From Sipunculus nudus (taxonomy: Eukaryota > Annelida > Sipuncula > Golfingiida > Sipunculidae): a DNA stretch of 64,000 nucleotides. Position numbers and translations under genes: made by a program. The DNA lies in assembly GCA_026874595.1 (NCBI GenBank), contig CM049310.1, positions 85,533,056-85,597,055 of the forward strand, read 5' to 3'. The notes under the pieces were generated by a model. The model was given only the letters and a program-made list of their open reading frames with translations. It was not told where the DNA came from and searched no databases. This document shows, piece by piece, positions 1 to 13,169 of the stretch (positions are counted from its first letter, which is position 1; every line of letters begins with the position of its first letter).

Positions 1-755
1 CGCATGAACAGGCAGCCACATTCTATATTTATTATCTGCATTTCATATGTATTCTGACCGTCATTACCATAATACATACATATCACAATACAGTAAAATG
101 TTCAATATCGTACATGTGTACTACATTAACAACTAGTGAATATATCAGCAATGGGCAAATGTGACTCGATAGTTCAAAACAAACCACATCCTAACGTTAA
201 TTCAATTAAAATGTTATCAAATTAACCAGTAAATTTAGGCAAACGTAAGAAAACATCTCCCCAATGGCAAAGGCGAACACATTTAAAAATACATTTGAAT
301 TTGAACCTGTTTGCCACATTTTTTTTATCAAGATAAATGTGTATGATGTAATTAGATAGTACTTGAACTTCTGACACAGTTGAATATAGTATTTGATAAA
401 CCGTGATCCATAGCAAATGTTTTGGTCATGAATATTCTGATATGGCTTTAGATCTATCTGCTTTTGTATTTACATTTGAAATAAATTGTTTTACCATCCA
501 ACAGTACACAAAAGTGTAAAATTACCATTGGCTTTGCATTTAAATGCAAATATAAATGCGAAATATATATATATATTTATATATATATATATATATATTT
601 TGATATATATATATAATTGAATCCAAACAACATGTTGCATAAATATGTAAATACTGGTTCCTGTAATACATACAATACAGTAAATACCCGAGCTGGATGC
701 CACCTGCCGGCCACACAGTCCCTCCCGTATACACATGGGGAGATTTTACCGACTT
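1..755. other. 3' flank of gene A; no gene seen
   Basis: No convincing coding exon lies here. It is AT-rich and includes an (AT)n tract near 561-616. As gene A runs on the minus strand and stops at 756, this stretch should hold its 3' UTR. A minus-strand AATAAA (plus-strand tttatt at 28-33) is the only polyadenylation signal I noticed, about 0.7 kb past the stop. The short open frames are low-complexity IYIYI translations of the AT tract. Confidence 0.4.
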
Positions 756-1133
756 TTACCTGTAATGTTTTGTCACCATATTGTATGAAGGAGGGGGCGC
801 CTCACCCTCCGCAGGGGCTCTCGGGAAGGTAGGTCCTTGGGGAGGGGGGTAGCCGGGCTGTTCCTGGTGATGTGGCTGTGCCATCAAAGGTCGCGCCTCA
901 TACGGTGATCCCTGTAGTTGGTAATAATAACCCTGGGGCGGGCAATAGTGTGCAGGTTGTTGACCCTGAGGCTGATAATGACTGCCTTGGGGCGGGGCAT
1001 AGTTTGTAGGTTGTTGACCCTGAGGCTGATAATGACTGCCCTGGGGCGGGGCATAGTTTGCAGGTTGTTGAAATTGACCCATATTTTGCATACGCATTGC
1101 CAATCTAGGATTCATACTGGCCACCGCTGCTCT
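756..1133 (-). CDS. Gene A exon 3: Pro/Gln/Tyr-rich cytoplasmic tail with C-terminal PPxY
   Basis: Last coding exon of paralogue A. It opens after a good acceptor (tttacag on the minus strand, cag at 1134-1136) in phase 0 and runs 125 codons to TAA at 756-758. The peptide begins RAAVASMNPR. It holds three tandem 18-residue repeats of the form QQPxNYAPPQGSHYQPQG (the third diverged), then QGSPYEARPLMAQ, and ends APPPSYNMVTKHYR. Joined to the two upstream exons the protein is 213 residues, with PPSY at 202-205. PPxY is the classic ligand of class I WW domains, so the tail probably recruits a WW protein (inference). The block QGSPYEARPLMAQ recurs almost unchanged in gene B, which is the strongest evidence that both are real paralogous exons. 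No known family was recognised. Confidence 0.85.
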   Translation of the reverse strand, partial: RAAVASMNPRLAMRMQNMGQFQQPANYAPPQGSHYQPQGQQPTNYAPPQGSHYQPQGQQPAHYCPPQGYYYQLQGSPYEARPLMAQPHHQEQPGYPPPQGPTFPRAPAEGEAPPPSYNMVTKHYR

Positions 1134-1350
1134 CTGTAAAATATCAAAGATATTACACCATAAACATCTGAAGACTTCACTGAACCATAAAAACTCTAAA
1201 ATCTTTATTGTACCATTGCTTGAGTCAATGCAAAATTTAAGATTTAATTTTTCAATCCACCTTGAATCTGAAATTTTACATTTTGATTCGATAAAAAAAT
1301 TTTGAATTTAATTTTTAAACAAGAAAAAAAATATGATTATGTAAAAATAA

Positions 1351-2095
1351 CTAGGGGTCCAAGGGTCTCGACACTCAGCTGAATTTGTCAATAAAGATAT
1401 TTTTAAAGAAATTTTTTAGAATGGTGGTCCTGTGACCTAACCAATGACCTTGTCATCAAAAAATCTGAGAACTTATTACCTTGAACTTTCAGCATTAAGA
1501 CTATTGTATCTTTTAAAAAAAGTGGGTCCAGTGACCTTGACTTCTGACTAGGTAACCTTAAATCTGCAGATTCTTTCCACTTTGGGCAAGAAAGCCAAGG
1601 ATGAAAGATGGAAAGTTTGGGATGAAAAGTTTGATTTACAGTGCATCCTCAATCATTTTACAGATGTAGCTCCTGTGACCTTCACCTTTGATCTCTTGAC
1701 TGTGAAAATTATAATGTTTCTTACTGAAGTGGTGGGTAATTAATAAATCAAGTTTGCAACCAATCTGTCTAGCCAAAGCAGAATTATCATCCATAAACTA
1801 ATTTAGGAAAGGATGGGCCCTGTGACCTAGACCTTTGACCCTGTGAGGCTATGACCTAAAATCGAAAAGAATCTTCGATTACTTGGCATGTGAGTAATAT
1901 CTAGATGGAATCACAGCTGAGTAAGACACTGAGTAAGACACTAGATGAAATCACAGCTGAGAAACTGACATGATTGTTGTCATTTTATAGTTAAAAAATA
2001 GAAAAATATTTGTTTAAATAAGTAAAAATAAAGGTGGCACCACCACTTTTCGAAACTGACAAAATTAGTCATGGTCAATATTCAAGGCAAGATTA
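1351..2095. mobile_element. HINE-like repeat element (family B), left part
   Basis: Begins near ctaggggtccaagggtctcg at 1351, the same left-end sequence seen near 30991. It continues as diverged repeats rich in the words tgacctt and gacctttgacc (near 1434, 1531, 1673, 1821). It matches the element at 30991-35885 closely through tgggtccagtgacc...ctgactaggtaacc. No right-end hairpin is visible: the family A element at about 2113 seems to replace it. It lies within the gene A intron. No protein is encoded. Assignment to Helitron/Helentron-derived elements rests on architecture only. Confidence 0.55.
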
Positions 2096-2112
2096 AATGA
2101 CAATCCATGCAT

Positions 2113-3530
2113 TAACTAGAATACGGGTAGTCGACAAGCGACTACGTGAATCTGCCAAAATCAGAGTGGAACGGGTGAAGTGAGGCATGAATTGAGTGGC
2201 AAGGGGAAATAGAGTGAGTTGCATATTAGCATGGATGTCTGCAGCTGAAATGTGTATGTAGGTTGCGACACATACCACAAAATCCAGAAAGCTGTCGAAG
2301 TTGTATACATATGCAAAATTTTAGGCAGATAAGTCAAACCACTACAAGTATATATGAGTGATTTTATCCCACAGCAGACAAACAGAAGGACTTGTGCAAA
2401 AATGGTTGCAGGTGGCGCCACTAATTTTGTGTATGGTTAAGAACTGTGAGATCTATACTTATGCAAAATTTCAGGGGGATATGTCCAACATGTCGTGAGA
2501 TATAAGCCTGAATGTAAGCAGCATAAACATAAATGTAGGTTGCGCCACCTAGCACAAAATCAAAAAAGCTGTCCAGGATGTATAAACCTGCCAAATTTTA
2601 GGCAAATATGTCAAACCATTGCTGAGATATGAGTGATTTTATCCAATGGCAGACAAACAAACGGACGCTGTGCAAAAATGGTTGCAGGTAGCGGAACCAG
2701 TTTTCGTATAATAAAGAGCTATGTGAGATCTATACACATGCAAAATTTTGGCCCAATCGGTCAAACGGTTTCCAAGATATGAGCTTGGATGTCTGCAGCT
2801 TAAACTAGAATGTAGGTGGCACCACCTGTCATAAGATCAAGAAAGCTGTCAAGGATGTATAAACCTGCAAAATTTTAGGCAGATATGTCAAACCACTGCC
2901 AAGATATGAGTGATTTTATCCCACAGCAGACAAACAGATGGACGCTGTGCAAAAAGGGTTGCTATGATAAAGAGCTATGTGAGATCTATACACATGCAAA
3001 TATTCAGGAAGATACATCAAACCAGTCCGGAGATATAAGCATGGATGTCTACAGCGTGAACGTGAATGTAGGTGGTGCCACCTGTCATAAAATCTAGAAA
3101 GCAATCCAGGATGTATACGCATGCCCAATTTCAGGTGAATTAGTCAATCCACTGCAGAGATATGAGTGATTTTAACCCAAGGTAGATGAACAGATGGACA
3201 CTGTGCAAACATGGTTGCACTGGGCGTCACCATTTTTTGTGTATGTTATAAAGCTATCCAAGGGCTACAAGGGTTCCCGAGATATGTGGGTTTATGTGTG
3301 GAAACAGATGCACAAAAGGACGCTGGGCAGAGAGGAAAGGTCAGAGGTCAATGCCAATTGGTTAGTCACCAGTTCACATGTGACACAATAATTGGTGTAA
3401 GTTTCAGAAAAATCAGTCCAGTAGTCTCAGAGGAGTTCTCCAAAAATGAATACGGCAGCAACAGTGGCGGTGGTGGCGGAACCTGGTCAAAATCATAGTA
3501 TCCGCAAAACTTTGTTTTGGCGGATACAAT
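2113..3530 (+). mobile_element. HINE-like element, family A copy 1 (hairpin-ended, tandem core)
   Basis: The left end carries a small hairpin, TAGTCG/CGACTA with loop ACAAG (2128-2144). The core is a tandem array of a roughly 300-bp unit made of two halves of about 150 bp. Each half opens with a copy of the palindrome GGTGGCGCCACC or GGTGGCACCACC, followed by words such as gagctatgtgagatctata. The right end is a strong hairpin at 3498-3527, arms GTATCCGC/GCGGATAC plus AAAAC/GTTTT around a TTT loop. The same layout recurs at 19.8-21.5 and 39.4-41.0 kb. Tandem cores with hairpin ends are described for Helentron-associated elements in insects and bivalves (established). Membership here is inferred. 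It is non-coding. Confidence 0.7.
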
Positions 3531-4096
3531 TATCATGATATTTGATGTTTTGTATCAAATTTTTTTATTATTCATTGGGGTACTTACAAGCCTCATTGCT
3601 CAAAGCATATAGGTCGCAGTGTTTCAGGTTTCCAAGGAGAATTTTTATGGACTGATTTTTTTTTGCTAATTATTCTACCTTAAGGACGATGTTATCATAT
3701 GATAATGAAAGTGAAATCTGTCATCAAAATATTTATGACGACAGGGATATATGTCATTTTGATGCATCTTATTTTGTTTTTCCTGGTTAGTTACACCATG
3801 AAAGCATAAAAGATTGCCACACACAAAACAGTACAATTTTTAACAGGTAAAAAACACTCAAAACTGTACATAAAACCTGCAAAAATGTAGATCATCAGGT
3901 ATCACCAGATTTGATGTGCAGTGCACCTGGCTCAAATACGAAAAGTTACGAGAATCCATCGCAGGTTTTGCTGAGAAAAGCTCTTAACAAACAGAAGACA
4001 TGCGAGGGACATCCACACACAATGTTATAGCTTAAAACAGAATTGATGAAATTGGAGAAAAAAAAAATATTTATAAGCAATATGTGGAATACTTAC
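3531..4096. other. Gene A intron, nothing recognised
   Basis: AT-rich intron sequence between the right end of the family A element and the TM2 exon. I found no exon, RNA gene or clear repeat. It contains phrases shared with HINE-like family B (for example near 3545-3600), so part is probably old transposon sequence. Confidence 0.35.
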
Positions 4097-4217
4097 TGTC
4101 TGAGGATTTTCAAGGGCAACCACCATTTTCCTTCGCACTTTACAGCAGGTATAAAATCCAATGACCACTAAAATTAGTCCAACTGGTAACAAAATGTAGC
4201 CTGCCACTGAGAAAACA
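4097..4217 (-). CDS. Gene A exon 2: second transmembrane helix and CC-basic juxtamembrane patch
   Basis: A 121-nt internal exon. The acceptor is tttttcag (cag at 4218-4220) and the donor is gtaagt (plus-strand acttac at 4091-4096). It starts in phase 2, so AG from exon 1 plus T makes Ser48, and ends in phase 0 after ENPQT. It encodes VFSVAGYILLPVGLILVVIG (residues 49-68) then FYTCCKVRRK. That is one hydrophobic helix followed by CysCys and KVRRK. The positive charge places the following tail in the cytoplasm, and the paired Cys are possible palmitoylation sites (inference). It aligns with the TM2 exons of genes B and C in length (115 and 118 nt), phase and the Cys position. Confidence 0.85.
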
Positions 4218-4550
4218 CTGAAAAACAAATAAAACATTATCCCTCAATGCAAAAACACTGAAAACAAACAAAACATGATCCCACACTGTGAAAACAAAGA
4301 AAACATTATCCAACACTGTGAAAACACTGAAAACAAATAACACATTACATACCACTTTTCATTCTTAAGAAGACTTTAAAACTGAGATTTTGCTTAGCAG
4401 TAATAAAATTAAAGAGCTTAACCAAACACAAAAGAGACATAAGAGTGTTTTTTTTTTAAAAGCTTGAGGGCAAGGTTTTTGTTGGGATAAATGATTAATT
4501 TTAAAAATGTTGAATAGAAAAATTACTTTAAAAAGAATATAATAAAAAAA
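4218..4550. repeat. Short tandem repeat and AT-rich intron
   Basis: At 4205-4345 a phrase of about 30-40 bp, aaacactgaaaacaaa plus catta/catga and ccacactgtg, recurs about four times just upstream of the TM2 exon on the gene strand. The first unit overlaps the exon's acceptor region, so the acceptor polypyrimidine tract may derive from this repeat. The rest is AT-rich without recognised content. Confidence 0.5.
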
Positions 4551-6597
4551 GTGACCCATGGGTCATGACGCTCATCTGAATTTAACATGTATACAGGTGA
4601 TGCATATATTAATTACTGATGTAATGATCTGGTAAAAAATTCTTAACTTAAGGAACATTGAAGAATTGGTTGAATGACTTCCAGATGCTCAATATCATGT
4701 TTTTTTTCAGAGTCCTTAGAAAATAGGTAACAGCAAAAAGGTTTTATTTGAAACTCCCCAGGAGCTAAGTAAGAAGTTTCTACTTCAAACTGCTATGACT
4801 TGTATCCATATGAATAATAGGGTACTCAATTCATGTTGTTTAAAACATCATCATGACCTAATTTCAGGTTTCTAAGAAAATTTGCCTGAAACTACCCTAG
4901 ATATTACATTAGAAGATTCTATGGCTTACAGATTCAATTTGTGCACATCTGACTTCCAGAGTGCTCAAATCATGTTTTTTTTCCCTAGGGCTCACAGAAT
5001 ATAGGTCACAGTGACCTAATTTCATATTTCAAAGGACATTTACCCAGGATCTCCCAGACTGTCAAATCAGGAGACTGGGGGCCAAAATGGATACAAGTTG
5101 TGCCAAGTCTGACTCTCTGAGTGCTCAAAATCATGTTTTCAGCCAGTAGCTTGCAGAATAAAGGTCACGATGAACTAATTTCAAGTTTCTGAGGAGATTT
5201 GCAGAGGACCTCCCTGGATTTGCAGTTTTCCAGGTCTAATGAATGCAATTTATGCTTTTTCTAACTATCAGGATGCTCAAAGTCATGTTTTTGGACAGTT
5301 ACTCCAGAACACCTAGTTTAAGGTTTCTAAGAAATTTGATCAGAAACTGACGAGATGCTGCGTTAGATGATTCTAAGCTTAACAGATAGAAATTGAGCCT
5401 ATCTGACTTACAGGGTGCTCAGTCCATGTTTTTTTCCTATGGCTTGAAGAATTTAGGTCACATTGAACTAATGTCATGTTTCCAAGAACATTTATCCAGG
5501 ACCTCCTGAATGTCACATCTAGGTAGGTCCTAGTGACAGCCTGCCACCCCAAACGTTGATTTTGATGAACTTAAGCCATTTTTTATACAGGTACAAATAC
5601 AGGTGGTGCCACCAGACTTTAGGACATGATGAAACACAATTTTATAATTAGTATGAAAAGAATCATGGCAATCAATGCATTAGTTATTCAGTTATAGAAA
5701 TTTTTGTATCAAATTTTTCATTATTCTTGGGGGTACATCTGAGCCTAATAGCTCATAGGATATGTGTAACAAGGCCCTTATTTAAGGTTTCAAAGGAAAT
5801 TTTTCATGGACCTCCCTGGATGTCGAGTTAGAAGATTCAAGGTCAAATGGTTATGATTTGGGCCCTGTTCACAGATGACCAAATCTTAGAAGGTCTCAAA
5901 ATAGAGAAAAAAAGTGTAAAAATTAGAAAGAATCCAGGTGGAGCTACCAGTCTGCAGGAACTGATGAAACACTCCATGATCAATATGCATACAAAGAATC
6001 ATGCTGATCAATGCATTAGTTACTGGAGTTCTTGTATCAAATTTAAAATAATTCTGGGGGGCATTTCTGAGCCCCATAGCTCAGAGGATATGGGTAACAG
6101 AGACCTAACTTCTAGGTCCAATGTTTCTAGGTCCAATGGTTACGATTTGTGCCCTGTTTACAGATGACCTCATCTTTGAAGGTCCCAAAAAATTAGGGGC
6201 AAAAATGCATGAAAATTAGAAAAAAATACAGGTGGCACAACAAATCTTTAGGAAATGATGGAATACTACTTGATCAATAAGTATGGAAAGAATCATGGCA
6301 ATCAATACATTTGTTATACAGATATAGAAACTTTTGTGTCAAATTTTTCATTATTCTGGGGGGGTACTTCCGAGACCAATATGTCTGAGGATATGGGTAA
6401 CAGAGACCTAATTTCAGGCTTCCAAGGGGATTTTTCATGGACATATAGATTTCCAGTTGGAAGATTCTAGGTCCAGCATTTATTATTTGTGCCCTGCTAA
6501 CAGATGGCCGGACAGCGGACTGCTGGACAGCCAGATGGAAGGACGACGGACAATGACCAATCGGCCATCGCTATAGCTCAGCATGACTGAGCTAAAA
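4551..6597 (+). mobile_element. HINE-like element, family B complete copy
   Basis: The left end is the perfect 14-bp palindrome TGACCCATGGGTCA at 4552-4565. The right end is the hairpin TAGCTCAG-CATGA-CTGAGCTA (6574-6594) followed by poly-A. Inside are tandem units of about 300 bp, clearest from 5590 on. Each carries a version of ggtggtgccaccag, tcattattctggggg and gatttgtgccctgttaacagatg, then a gacggac-type stretch before the end. There is no open reading frame of note. The whole element lies in the intron between the TM1 and TM2 exons of gene A. Confidence 0.7.
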
Positions 6598-6671
6598 AAA
6601 ATTGGGACTCAAAGTAAGCTCTGACACTGAGAGAACAACCAACTGGGGGCCAATAAAAATCATGCAGAAAC

Positions 6672-6821
6672 CTTGTATCCAAGGTGTTGCTAAGGGTAAC
6701 CATGATGATGCCACCCACGAGGACTCCGATACCAAGACTGAGGAGGCACGAGGTCAGCTTGTACTTCATGTTCAGCTTGTAAATCTGCTGAAGGTCAGTT
6801 GTCTGGTCTGCCATGGTCAGT
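6672..6821 (-). CDS. Gene A exon 1: start codon and first transmembrane helix
   Basis: The ATG at 6814-6812 sits in a strong Kozak context (accATGG) 7 nt inside an exon that follows the acceptor ctttcatttcag. The exon encodes MADQTTDLQQIYKLNMKYKL then a hydrophobic helix (about residues 22-41, SCLLSLGIGVLVGGIIMVTL) and ends SNTLDT plus AG, phase 2. Gene B aligns here: ADSQEGLVQTMDSLNRKYKIS against ADQTTDLQQIYKLNMKYKLTS. The donor chosen (AAG|gtttct at 6671) is weak, but it is the one that gives phase 2 as in B and C. Basic residues before TM1 (KLNMKYK) and after TM2 put both ends in the cytoplasm. The acceptor upstream implies a 5' non-coding exon further out. Confidence 0.75.
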
Positions 6822-6824
6822 CTG

Positions 6825-7385
6825 AAATGAAAGAAACAATACTGAAACCAAAATTAATTAGACTTCCATTTTTTCTGACTTACATTAAAACCAAGTTTTT
6901 GAATCAAATATTAAGTGGTTATAAAATAATACAATAGTGGTTATAAAATAATCAAGTCAATGATTACCTGCCCTTTAAACTAGTATATCTATACTTTTTG
7001 ACAGGATATGTTTATTGGGCATAAGTACCATATTCATTGTCAATCACTTCACTTTTACTTCACTGTTATTGGTTTAAACATATTTATTTCTTTAGGATTT
7101 TACAAATAGTGCTTCAGAGCTAATTTCAATACTCTCCAAGCATATAATAAAGAGATACAATTAACACAAGTCTAACAGTTAAAATGAATTGTAAATATAA
7201 CATATATAACATAAATCTGTTATAACAATATATAACAAAAAATTTCAAAAAGGTATTAATAATATGCAAATAATGCAAAACATTTAATACTGATATCTTG
7301 AGATATTAAAACAGAGAAAATTTTGTGTATTATGTGTTTTTTTCAATATTTTTGTTTATATAAAAACAGAGAAAGTCTTGTGTTA
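6825..7385. other. AT-rich flank, nothing recognised
   Basis: Very AT-rich sequence upstream of the gene A start exon. It ends near a repeated phrase (acagagaaaa(t/g)tcttgtgt at 7311-7382) just before the MITE. No exon or RNA gene seen. Confidence 0.35.
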
Positions 7386-7686
7386 GGCAAAAAAAAATAA
7401 AAGGTAAGGTTCTCAGGCACCACCAACATCACTTTAAACCCCCGACATCAAAAATTTTTATTTTTATTATCATCAGTCAAGAAGATAAAATAATACAGTT
7501 AAGATAATATTTCCTTTGTAATGAAGTGCTATTATCTGTTTAGCATAAAATTCTGTTCTTTTCATGCTTTTTCCTGATCATATGACATTTTTATCAAAAT
7601 ACACAAAAAAAGTTAAAAGTAAAATATCTCTCAACCGCACCAATTTCTGAAAAAAAGTTCCTGACAACCATATCTTTTTTTTCGCC
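7386..7686 (+). mobile_element. MITE family M, copy 1 (GGCAAAAA...TTTTTCGCC)
   Basis: About 300 bp with inverted ends: left ggcaaaaaaaaataaaaggt, then ggttctcaggcacc. The right end carries the complement (ttcctgacaaccatatct, then ttttcgcc). Flanks are TTA on the left and TAA on the right. The interior has the phrases gaagataaaataatacag and ttcctgatcatatgac shared with the other copies. GGC...GCC ends with TTA-like flanks suggest a PIF/Harbinger-type mover (inference). Non-coding. Confidence 0.7.
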
Positions 7687-8023
7687 TAATATGTGTAGAA
7701 CAATATTTTTGCAAGATATAAAGAGCAATCAGCAAAGCCTTATAAATATATTAAATAACAAGGTTCACTGATTAAAGGTATTTCCCTGGTAGATATTTTT
7801 CATAAAAAATAGACAATATATCACATTACATTATATGACATTATGCATAATAACAAAAATAGTGCAAATGCCTCTAGACGGTTTCTTTGATGAGTCTGCA
7901 ATATAACTTGTCCTGACCAAGACTGAAGTGACACACTGACATACTTGATGCAATTCAACAAAAGGTCCAATTACTACTGTAAAATGTATTTACTGAAGTA
8001 ATTGACTAATTCTGTTATTATTA

Positions 8024-8355
8024 GGCCAAAATAAAAAAAAAAGGTATGGTTCTCAGGCACTTTTTTTTCAGAAATCAATGCGGTTGGCCGTTTTTTTTAA
8101 TTTTTTGCTATGTTTCCATAAAAATGTCAAATGATTAGGGAAAACATGATAATTACAGATTTATTTTGCTAAAAAATTAAATGCACTACATAACAGAGGA
8201 AGTTGTATGATTTAATCTTCTTGAAAGAAATGACCAAGCAGCTGCCGCTCAATATTGGTAAGTTTTTATTGAAAATCAAAATCAAAATTTTTGATGCGGG
8301 GGTTTAAATTTGATGCGGGCGGTGCCTGAGAACCATACCTTTTATTTTTATGGCC
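8024..8355 (-). mobile_element. MITE family M, copy 2, inverted relative to copy 1, TTA target duplication
   Basis: Left end ggccaaaataaaaaaaaaag, then gtatggttctcaggcac. The right end is the complement, gtgcctgagaaccatacc through tttttatggcc. TTA flanks both sides (8021-8023 and 8356-8358), consistent with a 3-bp target duplication. The interior is the reverse complement of copy 1 (gaaaatcaaaatcaaaattt, then gatgcgggcggtgcc), so the two copies sit head to head about 340 bp apart. Confidence 0.75.
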
Positions 8356-8840
8356 TTATTATCATTTATTATTATTATTAAGTAATAAAAATAATAATTA
8401 AACAATGCTGTTACCATCGATACAATTTCTTTTTTTCTAATTCGGTAAATAGAGACTGAATGCTAATGAAACGGTTGTGATACGTCGTACGGCGATATGC
8501 GTTATGTACAGCTGATTGATCAGAAGTCTTGGATGCATTTGTTCACGGGAATGTTTCTGTGTTACACCGGGTCTGATCGATTCGTAAATGGGGACGAATT
8601 TTACTCGAGCCGGCCTCCTATGCTTGTCATGTCAAAGGTCATTCTTGAATATCGGTCTGGTATGGGGACGAAATTTAACGTGGCCATGACCTAAATATCG
8701 GACTCGCCATAAAACGACCATTTACTTTCAAAACAGACCACTCGAGCGCTTGCATTAAAGATCTGGCTGTTGACAGTCTCAAATTTTCAGTAAAATCTAG
8801 TTAATCATACCTACTTTGCTTAGGATCGATACCTACTTTG

Positions 8841-8962
8841 CTTGGGACCGGACACTCAGAAGCGGCACTGGCGTTATCGATGTGACCCCAAGGCTGGGTA
8901 TTGCGGGTGGCAGTGGTGCAGGATGTCCAGAATGGTGGCAGGATCACTATGAAATCCGAAAT
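8841..8962 (-). other. Possible 5' exon of gene A (tentative)
   Basis: On the minus strand this stretch ends at a donor-like gtaggt after CCAAGCAAA, and begins after an acceptor-like ttcatag. One frame stays open for about 35 codons and is Pro-rich (HPAPLPPAIPSLG). Joined to the acceptor at 6822 it would read Lys-Leu-Thr-Met-Ala-Asp, resembling Lys-Leu-Arg-Leu-Pro-Val-Ala-Asp in gene B. There is no ATG in that frame and a TGA at its start, so if it is an exon it is probably untranslated. Confidence 0.2.
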
Positions 8963-9506
8963 TCCCTCGTTATTTAGATATTATCTAGATATAGCATGTA
9001 TTCATCTTTCCTGTGAAATGCAGCACCTTCCTTTAGATGGCAAAATATTTTGTTTACACTAGCTCGGTTTTGGTCTACTTTCAAGCGATAAAGGGCGTAC
9101 CGCCATCTAGCGTCGATGTTTGAAACCACGAGTATTCATACGACATTGCCTTTTGAATTCCAGTTGCATCCAGTTCAAAGAAAATAGGGGTGTAAAAACA
9201 GGGGGAAGGGGTATATATCCCCCCCCCCCCCAAACACACACATTCTTTTTATTTAGGGAGATGGTCAATATAATCACACACCCCGGATATTCAGAGAATA
9301 ATGTTTATATATTGGAATTTAAATATATTAATTAATTAACAATTAAAAATATAGACTTTGGTTCCATTTCAGAATTTCTATGAAATATGATCAATTAATT
9401 AACTATGAAATATTATATAATTAAACCTGGGTAATCCTGAAAACATGCCTTTTTAAAATCCTTAAACTTTGTTGAAATATATCTTAAAAGTGTCCTACAA
9501 TAAAAG

Positions 9507-9510
<4 letters not shown>

Positions 9511-9556
<46 letters not shown>
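9511..9556. repeat. (AT)n microsatellite
   Basis: Near-uninterrupted TA dinucleotide run of about 45 bp. Confidence 0.9.
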
Positions 9557-9559
<3 letters not shown>

Positions 9560-9689
9560 AACTTTGATATTGCCCTCCCACGTCAACATAAATTGACGCC
9601 ACTGAAAGAACTGTATTAAATTTATACTTAACAAGATTAAGCAGTGTACACTGAATTTAGATTATCAGCATAGGGATTTTTAAACATGC

Positions 9690-10345
<656 letters not shown>

Positions 10346-10617
10346 TCAGTCAGCTATGCTTTGAATTGTCAAGGATAAATCAATTAAATATAAGCATATA
10401 ATATCAGTCATAGCAGCAGTAGCGAAATTATATAATTGCAAACTGTTCAAAATCAAAGGATATCGAAAGGCCTAGCCTATATAAATGCCTCATAACAGGC
10501 ATTTCAAATTTAACAAAATGTGTACGCTGTTGTAAATACACATCTGTCCTCATATCCAACACGAATTTTATACAGGTAAGGAACTGAAACATGATATTAT
10601 ATTAGAAAAATTGAAAT

Positions 10618-10935
10618 TTAAGGTTTAATGTTTAATTTGTCTTGCGCAAGATTTCTCGGGAATCTGTGGTGGATTGTGTATACAGAAACGTATTTTCGTG
10701 ACACCTTGTTTGATAAAGCAGACGAGTTCGTCGAGGCCAAGTATAATTTGTAGCCGAGTTTATTAGCATCATTTATCATATGGCACAAATGACAGACGAC
10801 CAAGATTTTGCGAAACGTGTCATGAATATACACTGATATACGGCTTGTCATCTGACCTAGTCGGGTCAACTGGTCAAAGGTCGCACTACGGCGCCGTAAT
10901 GGTATGAGGACGAAAACTAACATAGCCTTGGCCAT
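10618..10935 (-). other. Open frame of about 105 codons, unrecognised
   Basis: From an ATG at about 10935 the minus strand reads [20 protein letters not shown] and stays open to 10618. The first residues resemble a signal peptide, but there is no splice signal that I trust, no paralogue in the window and no recognised domain. Chance is a fair explanation at this length in 64 kb. Confidence 0.15.
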
Positions 10936-10998
10936 AGTGGTGTATCTTCCTGTGTGTGATTCAGGATGATTCCCAGAAACACACACACGTGTGTATAT

Positions 10999-12235
<1,237 letters not shown>

Positions 12236-12400
12236 TACCACAGAGACGGGGTTTCAGTTTGGGTTGTGAGTTCACATGTATTCTCTTGTGTTTATTCATT
12301 GCGGCTGTTTACTACAATATGATTGCAAAATGACGGAAGACCACTGCGATGCATTCCTTAATATTGCTTGTATCACGACTCAAGTAGGCTTACCAGTCCA
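12236..12400. repeat. Segment duplicated at 55802-55990
   Basis: Shares long, gapped identity with 55.8 kb: agacgg...ttcagttt, gaagaccactg, gcattcct and gcttgtatcacgact occur in the same order. Non-coding as far as I can tell. Either an interspersed repeat or a remnant of the duplication that produced the paralogues. Confidence 0.6.
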
Positions 12401-12829
12401 ATTATCATTACCTACTGAGTTGGGTTGTTATGGCTAGGGGGTGATATATATCTGTACGCCTGTGACAGCAGGGGATCTCTAGAGCTACCAGTGACCTATT
12501 AAAAACCAGGTACCCTGGCATAGCTGACCTCCAGTGAAATGGGCTGCCTGCAGCTTGACAATGCAAGTGAATACAATCGAGCCTCCCAAAAATCCAATAA
12601 CTATAGCCCTTGTTTTATAAATGTTTAGCCTTTCAACTGTCATTTTAGCTTGACGTTCACAACAGGAATTTTATCATATGAATTAAGGAAAAATGCGATT
12701 ATCTTCAGATGTGATCTTAATTGACTTTGGACCCCCTGATATGACAGTTGACAGTATTCTCATGGATAAGTGATGGGTCACAGATATGCCGCTGCATGCT
12801 GCCAATCCAATCATGACTGATCTAGATAC

Positions 12830-13165
12830 AGTTTGTACAAGAGAAGCATAAGGTCAAGGTCAGGATCATCAGTTTTCAAACTCCTCTGAGAACTTGGTTA
12901 AAACATTTTGTCTACCAAATTTGGGGACAAATGTAAGTTATCCCTTTAACAAAAAATCCTAAATTTTGAAGATGATGAACTATAATTTACTGATCAAGGT
13001 CAAGGTTGTCCGTTTTTCGAACTCTTCTAAAAACATGGCTGAAGCAACTTGCGTGTCAAATTTGAAGAAAAACTTTGCTGTGCTTCAAAAGTTATAGAGG
13101 TCATAAAAATCCTCAAATTCCGCTGGTCTGACGAAGAACGACGACGACAGATGATGGAGCATGAT
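12830..13165. repeat. AGGTCAAGGTCA-containing repeat, two units
   Basis: Two units of about 150 bp, each opening with aggtcaaggtca or tcaaggtcaaggt and followed by ttttc(a/g)aactc(c/t)tct and aaatttg(g/a)(g/a)ga. Looks like the core of another tandem-core element. No ends resolved. Confidence 0.5.
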
Positions 13166-13169
13166 AAAC

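Noticed and set aside
5847-6470. Open frames of 71-106 residues at 5.8-6.5 kb
   Set aside because: Translations of tandem HINE-like units, and the frames are not kept from unit to unit.
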